Shown: one piece after another, positions 36,727 through 42,559 of the stretch | Position numbering within the stretch: position 1 is the first letter of the stretch | How the letters are laid out: every line of letters begins with the position of its first letter | NCBI GenBank assembly: GCA_013178415.1 | Contig: JABLXA010000013.1 | Span: forward strand, 1-64,000 | DNA: 64,000 nucleotides | Origin: Bacillota bacterium | GTDB lineage: Bacteria > Bacillota > SHA-98 > Ch115 | Direction of reading: 5' to 3' | Notes under the pieces: generated by a model | What the model was told of the DNA's origin: nothing | Databases searched by the model: none | The model's input: the letters and a program-made list of their open reading frames with translations, nothing else | Made by a program: the position numbers and the translations under genes

Positions 36727-36854
36727 GTTGCCTTCCACAGCCGCCTCCGGTCCGCGCGGGACAGCCGGCGTATATACTTTGCCGCCGCCAGCTTTGGCTT
36801 CGGCGCAAAGCTCGATACTACGCGCCGTATCACATCGACGATCCATGCCATCAT
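36699..36854 (-). CDS. Small basic amphipathic phage protein
   Basis: A 51-residue gene below usual length cut-offs. AGGAGG lies five bases before the ATG at 36854, which itself overlaps the stop of the upstream gene as ATGA. The protein starts MMAWIVDVIRRVVSSFAPKP and ends LWKATWSKYRRAI. It is strongly basic with an amphipathic N-terminal helix. No family recognised. Its 3' end overlaps the start of the late regulator by 28 bases. Confidence 0.55.
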   Translation of the reverse strand: MMAWIVDVIRRVVSSFAPKPKLAAAKYIRRLSRADRRRLWKATWSKYRRAI

Positions 36855-37129
36855 CTATGCCTCCTCTCGTATGCTCTAATCGCCGCCTCGACCTCTTGCC
36901 GCCGCTCCCTGTCTGCCCACGACTTGCACTCACCCAGCTCGTTGCGCCAGGGATCGCGCCGATCGCGGAACACTATGCACCCGCCCTCGATCCCGTTAGA
37001 CTGCCAGGCGCATCCCTGGCAATAATCGGGGGAGGGCCCTGGAACATCATTAGCCCACTGTGTCTGCACGATCGCGCCGCGTCGCCTGGTGTAGGCATCG
37101 TGTCGCATCAACTCCTTTAGCTCGCTCAC
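36851..37129 (-). CDS. Small cysteine-rich phage protein
   Basis: A 92-residue protein with four cysteines in DYCQGCAWQSNGIEGGC and ELGECKSW, consistent with one zinc site or a small redox fold, followed by a charged helix (WADRERRQEVEAAIRAYERR). It has no recognised function. An AGGGGGAGGT site precedes the ATG closely. Confidence 0.65.
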   Translation of the reverse strand: MSELKELMRHDAYTRRRGAIVQTQWANDVPGPSPDYCQGCAWQSNGIEGGCIVFRDRRDPWRNELGECKSWADRERRQEVEAAIRAYERRHR

Positions 37130-37152
37130 ATCTACCTCCCCCTTAAAACAGT

Positions 37153-37190
37153 GAGGCCGACCCAGCTCCGTCAGGAGCCGAATCGGCCTC
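37153..37190 (-). terminator. Stem-loop terminator or attenuator
   Basis: GAGGCCGA and TCGGCCTC form a perfect 8-bp stem enclosing a second hairpin (GGCTCC/GGAGCT). On the minus strand it is followed by ACTGTTTTAAG. The imperfect U-tract makes it a partial terminator or a processing site between two small zinc-protein genes. Confidence 0.5.
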
Positions 37191-37213
37191 GCGTTCTGCG
37201 CGTCAGCCTATCT

Positions 37214-37432
37214 CTATCTACCAACTGCCTTCGTTAGTTCAGCGGTGTCCGCCTTATAGGGATTATCGCCTACCCTATGATCCCCACACCAATCGTTATA
37301 TGGATATACAACCGGATATCCGGCCATAGTTGGGGCGTGCCGTCTACAGCGCCCAATTCCCGGATTCTTCGGGGCATAATAAGCACACGAGGCACAACAG
37401 AAATCCGTCTTTCTATCCCATTTATCTAGCAT
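37214..37432 (-). CDS. Small zinc-binding phage protein
   Basis: A 72-residue protein with CCASCAYYAP, RCRRHAPTM and DWCGDH, a Cys/His arrangement suited to bind one or two zinc ions. It resembles short Cys-rich proteins scattered in early regions of Bacillota phages, without assigned function. It lies upstream of the 92-residue cysteine-rich gene, with a stem-loop between them. Confidence 0.65.
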   Translation of the reverse strand: MLDKWDRKTDFCCASCAYYAPKNPGIGRCRRHAPTMAGYPVVYPYNDWCGDHRVGDNPYKADTAELTKAVGR

Positions 37433-37443
37433 AGATTTCCTCC

Positions 37444-37587
37444 CTAAACCTGGTATCCCTCAGTAATTCTGATCCGGACAGGCTTTCCGTCTTGGACAAT
37501 GATCTCTACTACTCCATATCGCATGCCCCCGATTTTCTTTGCAAACCGCGTAATTTCGCGGATGATAGACTTCACCAGCTCTGGCAC
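37444..37587 (-). CDS. DUF2292-like small protein
   Basis: A short frame ending IGGMRYGVVEIIVQDGKPVR, IRITEGYQV matches the small DUF2292 (YezG-neighbour type) family, whose core is YGSVEIxIQDGxVVQI. About 47 residues from GTG 37587. The strongest ribosome binding site (GGAGG, within the end of the upstream gene) sits about 18 bases before that GTG, so the true start could be a rarer codon slightly upstream (up to 37605). Function unknown. Confidence 0.55.
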   Translation of the reverse strand: MPELVKSIIREITRFAKKIGGMRYGVVEIIVQDGKPVRIRITEGYQV

Positions 37588-37598
37588 CAGCTCTTGGA

Positions 37599-37787
37599 TT
37601 AGAATCCCTCCTCTTTTGCCTCAAGTGGCGCCTTAATATAAACAACCACGGACGCTGAATCATAACCATCCAGACATTTAAGCACCCACGCTTTAGCTTC
37701 ATCCAAAGCATTTAAGATCTCTTGTCGATTTCTAGGCCGATTCCCACCATCTCGACGTAGTTCCAGACTCATTTCCTTGTAACGCAT
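37599..37787 (-). CDS. Small phage protein of unknown function
   Basis: A 62-residue protein, MRYKEMSLELRRDGGNRPRN then EILNALDEAKAWVLKCLDGY and VVVYIKAPLEAKEEG, helical at first then with one beta strand. AAGGAGG lies six to seven bases before the ATG. Its stop overlaps the ribosome binding region of the DUF2292-like gene, suggesting coupling. No family recognised. The gap to the thymidine kinase (37788-37861) contains an 8-bp inverted repeat ACCCCCAC/GTGGGGGT without a U-tract. Confidence 0.6.
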   Translation of the reverse strand: MRYKEMSLELRRDGGNRPRNRQEILNALDEAKAWVLKCLDGYDSASVVVYIKAPLEAKEEGF

Positions 37788-37861
37788 TCAATGCCTCCTT
37801 CCATGTGTTTTACCCCCACCAATACTTATGCTGCAAATAGTGGGGGTTCTATCCGGTTTCT

Positions 37862-37915
37862 TTACGGCTTGATGGCTTCTACCTCACCGATGCCGTAGAA
37901 TTCTTGTGGCGCCAC
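37862..37915 (-). pseudogene. Fragment of a foreign portal gene
   Basis: In the frame ending TAA 37862 the minus strand reads VAPQEFYGIGEVEAIKP, which aligns with IVPHEFYGIGEVEVIKY of this phage's own portal (DNA 33305-33358). The nucleotide differences are mostly third-position changes, so the fragment comes from a diverged, functional portal of a related phage and is not a recent local copy. It overlaps the last codons of thymidine kinase in a different frame. It is not expressed as a portal. Confidence 0.7.
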
Positions 37916-38510
37916 CCACGTGGCACCTCCAGCACCGCGCCTCATAGCGTACGTTGCCATCATCCAACACCACCCTGGGTTCATCCCTACGCGCCGGGGC
38001 CCCATCGAGATGGAGACGCTGGGTGCATAAGGCGGGACTGCCACAGACGGCACATTTCCCTTTCCTGAGTATATCTACATCAGCGATATTGAGAAGGTCC
38101 CACGTCGTCTCCCAAAAATCTCCCTTGAAGTCATAATTTAACCCTGAACATAGAATGGTCCATCCCCACTCGCGCGCAGCCCGCTCCACAACGGGAATGA
38201 TAGACCTATCAAAAAACTGCACCTCATCTATACCGATAGCAATTGGTTCCTTAATCTGTCCCTCACGGGCATGAAGATCAATAAATTCTCTCTCAAGATC
38301 CTCAACGGGATGAACAACAATCTCTCGACCATCATGTGTCTTCATTTTAGCGAGTTTAAATCTCCCAGATTTTGCAACCGTCGTAGGGACAATCACATTA
38401 GGGACATACGCAGTTCTCCGTTGATACTCCATCCTCATAAGCAATTCTGTCGTTTTCCCTGCACCCATTGGTCCCGAAATGACCTCTACACTACCAGGTA
38501 TTTCAGACAT
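37884..38510 (-). CDS. tdk: Thymidine kinase
   Basis: A type II thymidine kinase of 208 residues that phosphorylates thymidine to dTMP. Motifs are the P-loop SGPMGAGKTTELL (12-24), Walker B-like GIDEVQFF, the substrate-binding lid region CSGLNYDFKGDFWE, and two zinc knuckles, CAVCG and CWRCH. The last dozen residues (VGGATRILRHR) are not family-like: they are read out of frame through the portal fragment at 37862-37915, so the C-terminus has been replaced by recombination. Family members end close to the second knuckle, so activity may be kept. GAGGAGGT precedes the ATG. Confidence 0.88.
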   Translation of the reverse strand: MSEIPGSVEVISGPMGAGKTTELLMRMEYQRRTAYVPNVIVPTTVAKSGRFKLAKMKTHDGREIVVHPVEDLEREFIDLHAREGQIKEPIAIGIDEVQFFDRSIIPVVERAAREWGWTILCSGLNYDFKGDFWETTWDLLNIADVDILRKGKCAVCGSPALCTQRLHLDGAPARRDEPRVVLDDGNVRYEARCWRCHVGGATRILRHR

Positions 38511-38900
38511 TTATGATACCTCCTCAATCTCTATCACCACGCGCGGACGTTTAGGGTCCACTCCTGCTATCAATGATCCGTCCACGCACACGATATCCCG
38601 GTCGTTTGCGATTATCCCCGCCGCCTGGAGTATGTCATGTGTCGCCTGCATGAGTCCGACTAGGTCGGGCCAGGATCGGCGGTCGGGCATGTAATACTGT
38701 GCCGTCACCCGCACCGGCCCGGAGAACCGAGGGCCTTGATAGGCCCTCAGCTCCCGCAATGCGCTCTCCTCATACTCCTTATACGCCTTCGACGGGACCA
38801 CAAACCGCTTGCCGCTCTTCCGATTTTGCCACACCTGCTGATGGTTCTTCTTCGTCACCGGTCTCCCTGGAATGACGATCTCAGCTCGCACAAAAGCCAC
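38511..38900 (-). CDS. RusA-like Holliday junction resolvase
   Basis: A 129-residue RusA-family endonuclease. The N-terminal VIPGRPVTKKNHQ and the acidic motif RRSWPDLVGLMQATHDILQA, GIIANDRDIV carry the conserved aspartates that bind metal at the resolvase active site. It cuts four-way junctions made during replication and recombination. It begins at GTG 38900 and overlaps the sigma-like gene by 20 bases. Length is typical of the family (about 120-135). Confidence 0.87.
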   Translation of the reverse strand: MAFVRAEIVIPGRPVTKKNHQQVWQNRKSGKRFVVPSKAYKEYEESALRELRAYQGPRFSGPVRVTAQYYMPDRRSWPDLVGLMQATHDILQAAGIIANDRDIVCVDGSLIAGVDPKRPRVVIEIEEVS

Positions 38901-39510
38901 CCCGCTCTCGCACCGCCGCCAACGACCGGGACACCTGCGCCTGGGAGCATCCCACTTTCGCGGCTATCGCCGTTTGCCCTAATCCTTTTGCCCGCAGACG
39001 CACAATCTCTGCGACGCGAGGATGGAGATCTGACACCGCCCGCGTCATGTCTACTTGGGTTGTGACGATGTCCTCCCAATCCTCATCCACCGCCAGGGTT
39101 TCACCAAGCGGAAGTTCCTCGCCATGCTTATTGACGGCTAGGGGCGCATCCAGCGATACAATTATCGCATCTCGCCGTCCATCTTTGCCCCGCCAGGGGC
39201 GAATAAGCTGACCATCTCGAAACGCTCGAAACATGAACCCCTCTATGTATGGCATCGCATATGTGGAAAAGGCAGTACCACGATCGGGATCGAAACGTCT
39301 CAATGCCTTCATACATCCGATCATACCCGACTGAAATAGATCCTCTTTCTCTATCCTGGCCGCCGCCAATTTCTCCGCCGCATTCCCAAAATGCCGCCAG
39401 TAACAGCTCCACACCAGATCGTGCATTTCCCCCGCCAGGGCCTCCAGAGCAGCAGAATCATGCTGCGCTCGTTTAATTGCTTCAAGATCAGATAACAACC
39501 TCTGCTGCAT
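38881..39510 (-). CDS. Phage-encoded RNA polymerase sigma-70 family factor
   Basis: A 209-residue protein with a sigma region 2, EDLFQSGMIGCMKALRRFDP then GTAFSTYAMPYIEGFMFRAF, and a C-terminal region 4 HTH, HPRVAEIVRLRAKGLGQTAI, AAKVGCSQAQVSRSLAAVRE. It lacks a full region 3 and is like sporulation or SigB-type factors in region 2. It should redirect host RNA polymerase to phage promoters, probably middle or late genes. AGGAGGG spaced eight bases precedes the ATG. Confidence 0.82.
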   Translation of the reverse strand: MQQRLLSDLEAIKRAQHDSAALEALAGEMHDLVWSCYWRHFGNAAEKLAAARIEKEDLFQSGMIGCMKALRRFDPDRGTAFSTYAMPYIEGFMFRAFRDGQLIRPWRGKDGRRDAIIVSLDAPLAVNKHGEELPLGETLAVDEDWEDIVTTQVDMTRAVSDLHPRVAEIVRLRAKGLGQTAIAAKVGCSQAQVSRSLAAVRERGGFCAS

Positions 39511-39522
39511 CTCTATACCCTC

Positions 39523-40461
39523 CTACGCTGTCGCAATGCGGTGATCCGGTCCATCTATGACCACGCCCTGGCACATGCCGGCTAAACGCGAAGCGATACG
39601 TGGTCCCAGGAGCTGCTCTATTTCTTCTAAACTGTTGTTTGATGTCAACACGGTCGGGAGCATCTCTTGATATCGCGCGTCGACCAGGAGGAATAGCTGC
39701 TCACGAACCCATTCCGTTATCTTCTCCGCGCCCAGATCGTCCAGAATCAGTAAATTCGCATTGGCATATCGTTCAAGTGCGATGTGGGCATTCTCGTCCC
39801 CGCGACTTATGGCAGCCCGGATCTCCCCCAGGACCTCCGGCACCTGCCGTATAACTACATCCCCTATGTTGACTTTTAGCGCCTCCCTCGCGATCGCAAC
39901 CGCCAGGTGGGTTTTCCCGACTCCGCAAGGTCCGATGATGAGCAGACTCTTGTCACAAGGTAGGCTCTCGGCGTATTGCTGGGCCATTTTCAACGCGACG
40001 GATTGTGATGGCGTGGCGGGCACATACGTTTCAAACGAGCATCCCAAGAATCGTTGCCCTACACCGGCATCTTTGAGATACTCGCGTAATTGCCACTCTG
40101 CATATTTGGGGCAACTCTCCATATCAAGTTGCCCCAGCCGTACGGTCATTCGGCAGCCTGGGGCAATACTAAGGTTCAAGCTAGTCCAGGGGACGCAGCG
40201 CGGTCTGGGCGGATCTGGACGTTCTGCTAAACACCGTTGGCAATCATTTTCGCGCAACTCACCGTCATGCAGGATGCGTGGATCAATTTCCGCTAGTGCC
40301 TCCGGGGACAGCCCCGCCAGCCTCTCCTTCAGCATCGGAAAGTGATCGCTTAAATATTGCTCCGTACCGCCCACCGACGTAATGAGAGATATCCGGTCTA
40401 CACGTTTCTGCTCGATCTCCTTTAGCCGTTTCTCCAGGAAATCCGTTACTTGTCTTTCCAC
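39523..40461 (-). CDS. DnaC/DnaI-like replicative helicase loader
   Basis: A 312-residue AAA+ protein. The N-terminal region has a coiled coil and a cysteine group (C74, C77, C89) as in zinc-containing DnaI-type loaders. The ATPase part has Walker A GPCGVGKTHL (177-186), Walker B LLILDDLGAEK and a sensor-1 PTVLTSNN. It should load the host replicative helicase at the phage origin with the initiator encoded upstream. The start is GTG 40461 behind AAGGGAGG. This lies inside the 3' part of the initiator gene: the two frames overlap by 179 bases. Confidence 0.83.
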   Translation of the reverse strand: MERQVTDFLEKRLKEIEQKRVDRISLITSVGGTEQYLSDHFPMLKERLAGLSPEALAEIDPRILHDGELRENDCQRCLAERPDPPRPRCVPWTSLNLSIAPGCRMTVRLGQLDMESCPKYAEWQLREYLKDAGVGQRFLGCSFETYVPATPSQSVALKMAQQYAESLPCDKSLLIIGPCGVGKTHLAVAIAREALKVNIGDVVIRQVPEVLGEIRAAISRGDENAHIALERYANANLLILDDLGAEKITEWVREQLFLLVDARYQEMLPTVLTSNNSLEEIEQLLGPRIASRLAGMCQGVVIDGPDHRIATA

Positions 40462-41500
40462 TATGTTCTGCCTCCCTTTCTAGGCGGCGCATAATGCCGC
40501 GTGTGTATTCCTCCCGTTTGGTTTGGCACTTACGGATATGGATCTCCAGTGCCTGCATCACAATCCCCACGGGGAACCGCTCCCAGTAGTCCATCTCGCG
40601 TGCGACGATGTTATCCGCGACCTGTCCGGTTTTGCGTGTGAAGCGAATCACATCCCAATACTGCCGGATCACGGTCCACTGCTCATTGGTGTAACGCGGG
40701 AAGCGTTTCTCCAGGGGAATTGATTCAGGTTCCGTTTTTTCATCCCCACCCTCAGCCCCCTCCACAACCCCGTCAGGGGTTGGGGAGGGAGGGGGAGGGG
40801 TACTAGTACTGGTACTGTTAGGTACGGTACTGGTACGGTTAGGTACGGTTGGTGTAGATTCAGGTTTGATTTTTACTTGATTCTGACTAGATATTTGTAG
40901 ATATTTAGTTGGAGCTGGTAAAAGCCTATAGCCTGCCGCCTCGGGAGTTCGCCGTCCCTTCCCAGCATTACAGGCACGACATGCTACGACTACGTTTTCA
41001 ATTGTCGTAGGGCCATTCGGGTCAATATAATCATAGGTAGCACCGGCTGGGCTCTTTCGGTCTTTCCAGTCTACTAACCGCCCGCAATATCTGCACCTAT
41101 TTTGATCTCTCTCTCGGATCGCCTGCGTGAGCGGCTTGTTGGCATACAACTCCCGGTGCCGTTTCTTTTGGCTGGCAGCATGTTCCCTTTGCTCCAGAAG
41201 ACGCCCGGCATAGTCGTACCAATCGTGGATAGATAGGTTGCCCTGTCCATCATCATCGAAGAAGCCAGCCGCCAAAGCAGCGCGGCAGAAAGTGTCCGGA
41301 TCGCCCGGCCATCCAGCCGCAATTGCAATAACACGCGGAGGGATGTTGATGAGACATCCGTTCGGTACATTATCGATTGCCCAACACCAGAACTGCGCCA
41401 TGTGCCCAACCGCGTAAATCGATGGGATCTCTAGCTCAGCCGCAAGGCGCAATGTCTTACGGTGTGTCCACACGCTTTGATGCAACTCAATCCATGCCAT
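40283..41500 (-). CDS. Replication initiator (replisome organiser) with embedded HNH domain
   Basis: A 405-residue protein. The N-terminal 110 residues (WIELHQSVWTHRKTLRLAAE, YAVGHMAQFWCWAI) form a winged-helix region like the N-terminus of phage replisome organisers. Residues about 122-188 are an HNH-type zinc module with CRYCG (136-140) and CRACNAGKGRRT (174-185); the usual histidine of the DH motif is replaced by tyrosine (YDYIDPNG). A Thr/Pro/Ser-rich linker coded by iteron-like DNA follows, then a DnaD-like helical region (NEQWTVIRQYWDVIRFTRKT). The far C-terminus is low-complexity and overlaps the loader gene. It should bind the origin and recruit the loader. Confidence 0.75.
   Translation of the reverse strand: MAWIELHQSVWTHRKTLRLAAELEIPSIYAVGHMAQFWCWAIDNVPNGCLINIPPRVIAIAAGWPGDPDTFCRAALAAGFFDDDGQGNLSIHDWYDYAGRLLEQREHAASQKKRHRELYANKPLTQAIRERDQNRCRYCGRLVDWKDRKSPAGATYDYIDPNGPTTIENVVVACRACNAGKGRRTPEAAGYRLLPAPTKYLQISSQNQVKIKPESTPTVPNRTSTVPNSTSTSTPPPPSPTPDGVVEGAEGGDEKTEPESIPLEKRFPRYTNEQWTVIRQYWDVIRFTRKTGQVADNIVAREMDYWERFPVGIVMQALEIHIRKCQTKREEYTRGIMRRLEREAEHSGKTSNGFPGETAKGDRAETCRPDISHYVGGRYGAIFKRSLSDAEGEAGGAVPGGTSGN
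40799..40910. other. Candidate phage replication origin
   Basis: Two 21-bp tandem units, 40811-40831 and 40832-40852, share GGTAC-GTTAGGTACGGT with 4 mismatches and are preceded by a partial GGTACTAGTACT. Next to them 40861-40910 is AT-rich and has a direct repeat of AGATATTT. A G-rich stretch (40779-40800) lies on the other side. Iterons beside an AT-rich segment inside the initiator gene is the classical layout of lambdoid and many Gram-positive phage origins. Confidence 0.5.
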
Positions 41501-41527
41501 ACCTCTACTCCCTCGCCGTAGGCATGT

Positions 41528-41671
41528 TCAATGCCTTCCTTCCGCCATCTTCAGTATCAGATCCATGATCATGAATGCAATCCCAACACCTGCCCCGAAA
41601 GCGCATACGCCAAAGGCCAGCTCCAGGCACAGGTCTGAGAACTCACGCAACTTCTCATACAGGTTTTTCAT
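41528..41671 (-). CDS. Small membrane protein
   Basis: A 47-residue protein from ATG 41671, MKNLYEKLREFSDLCLELAF then GVCAFGAGVGIAFMIMDLIL, with one membrane helix. GGGGGGA lies seven bases upstream. The ATG overlaps the stop of the upstream small gene (TGATG). A longer frame to 41899 would cover two other small genes and is rejected. Function unknown; early-region phage membrane peptides often act in exclusion or host takeover. Confidence 0.55.
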   Translation of the reverse strand: MKNLYEKLREFSDLCLELAFGVCAFGAGVGIAFMIMDLILKMAEGRH

Positions 41672-41781
41672 CAATCTGTCCCCCCGATCTTGAGCTGGCG
41701 ACGGATACGGTGCAATTCCCATGTGTGCCAGATCTTCGCAATGATAGCGCCGCACAGGAAACCCAAGGCGAAAACCATCAT
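41671..41781 (-). CDS. Tiny membrane protein
   Basis: A 36-residue frame starting MMVFALGFLCGAIIAKIWHT and ending RQLKIGGTD, one membrane helix followed by a basic tail. Its ATG overlaps the stop of the upstream coiled-coil gene and its TGA overlaps the start of the downstream membrane gene, so it belongs to a tightly coupled set. GGTGAGCGGGG is just upstream. Function unknown. Confidence 0.5.
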   Translation of the reverse strand: MMVFALGFLCGAIIAKIWHTWELHRIRRQLKIGGTD

Positions 41782-42002
41782 CCCCGCTCACCGTCTTCCA
41801 GTGACCTAACTGCAATGAAGAGCCGATTAAAGGCTTTACGCCCCTCAAATTTCCGCCTATCGGGGCAGGCAAGGAAATCTCTCGCCGCCTCTGCCACAAC
41901 CTCTAATCTCCGTATCCGCTCATGGTGCCTTTTGAGATTGCATTCTATTTCCTCTAAGGTTTTTAGATACATCATGCTCCTATTTTCACTAGCTTCAGCC
42001 AT
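41778..42002 (-). CDS. Small coiled-coil phage protein
   Basis: A 74-residue helical protein from ATG 42002 (GGTGA eight bases upstream): MAEASENRSMMYLKTLEEIE, CNLKRHHERIRRLEVVAEAA, RDFLACPDRRKFEGRKAFNR. No catalytic motif. It is coupled to its neighbours on both sides by overlapping stop and start codons. Confidence 0.58.
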   Translation of the reverse strand: MAEASENRSMMYLKTLEEIECNLKRHHERIRRLEVVAEAARDFLACPDRRKFEGRKAFNRLFIAVRSLEDGERG

Positions 42003-42333
42003 TCTGCTGCTCACCGTCCTTTAATAAATCCCAGGGCTGCAACGCATCCCATCTATTCTCCCTTGCTACCTCATCTACATATGGGACAGCGAGCCGAGGC
42101 CAATCATCATTACTACGGTACCGTATCGCTTTAATACCGTAGCCTTCGCCATCGCCAACAAAAACGCCATCGGACATTTTGTCGCTATCGGCAGTTCCTC
42201 TTGCGAGCGCAGCTTTTATAACTCTACATAAAGTTTCCAGCCCTTCTTTATTTCCAACAATGTAAACGTCATCGTGCCAATCCCTTTGCGCGTAAATATG
42301 GAGAAATGCCGGATCCTTCAGCATTTTAGGCAT
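41995..42333 (-). CDS. Phage protein of unknown function
   Basis: A 112-residue protein from ATG 42333 (GGCGGTGA upstream). It reads MPKMLKDPAFLHIYAQRDWH, DDVYIVGNKEGLETLCRVIK and YGIKAIRYRSNDDWPRLAVP. The mixed alpha/beta pattern with VYIVGNKEGLETL resembles small proteins found in early regions of several Bacillota phages; no function is assigned. Its 5' leader carries a long inverted repeat (42355-42432). Confidence 0.6.
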   Translation of the reverse strand: MPKMLKDPAFLHIYAQRDWHDDVYIVGNKEGLETLCRVIKAALARGTADSDKMSDGVFVGDGEGYGIKAIRYRSNDDWPRLAVPYVDEVARENRWDALQPWDLLKDGEQQNG

Positions 42334-42354
42334 CCTGTTCACCGCCTTCTAAGC

Positions 42355-42432
42355 GGATGCCTTCCCCCCATAACCGCCCCATTAAAGAAGCCCGGGAGAA
42401 CAATGGTTCTGTGTTGTGGGGAGATGGCATCC
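42355..42432. repeat. Long inverted repeat in the leader of an early gene
   Basis: 42355-42374 and 42413-42432 are inverted copies matching at 17 of 20 positions (two of the differences allow G-U pairing). The 38-base loop contains a further small hairpin, AGAAC/GTTCT. On the plus strand it is followed by CTTTTTT. It lies 22 bases before a start codon on the minus strand. The rest of the 42334-42559 gap holds no gene that I can support. Confidence 0.6.
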
Positions 42433-42559
42433 TTTGTGCTTTTTTATCCTCGCCCTTCGCTCTTTCTGCGCCTGATGCCCGGTCTTCACACCCCTCCGGC
42501 GCAGAATTCATCGCAAAGAGTTACTTTGGTTGGGTATCGTATTTTAGCGAGGCTGGGGG

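Noticed and set aside
37460-37711. 83-codon minus frame between two small genes
   Set aside because: It runs through two better-supported small genes in other phases (37444-37587 and 37599-37787) and has no ribosome binding site.
37811-37846. ACCCCCAC/GTGGGGGT inverted repeat with 20-base loop as a terminator
   Set aside because: No U-tract on either strand; possibly an operator, but there is no supporting second copy.
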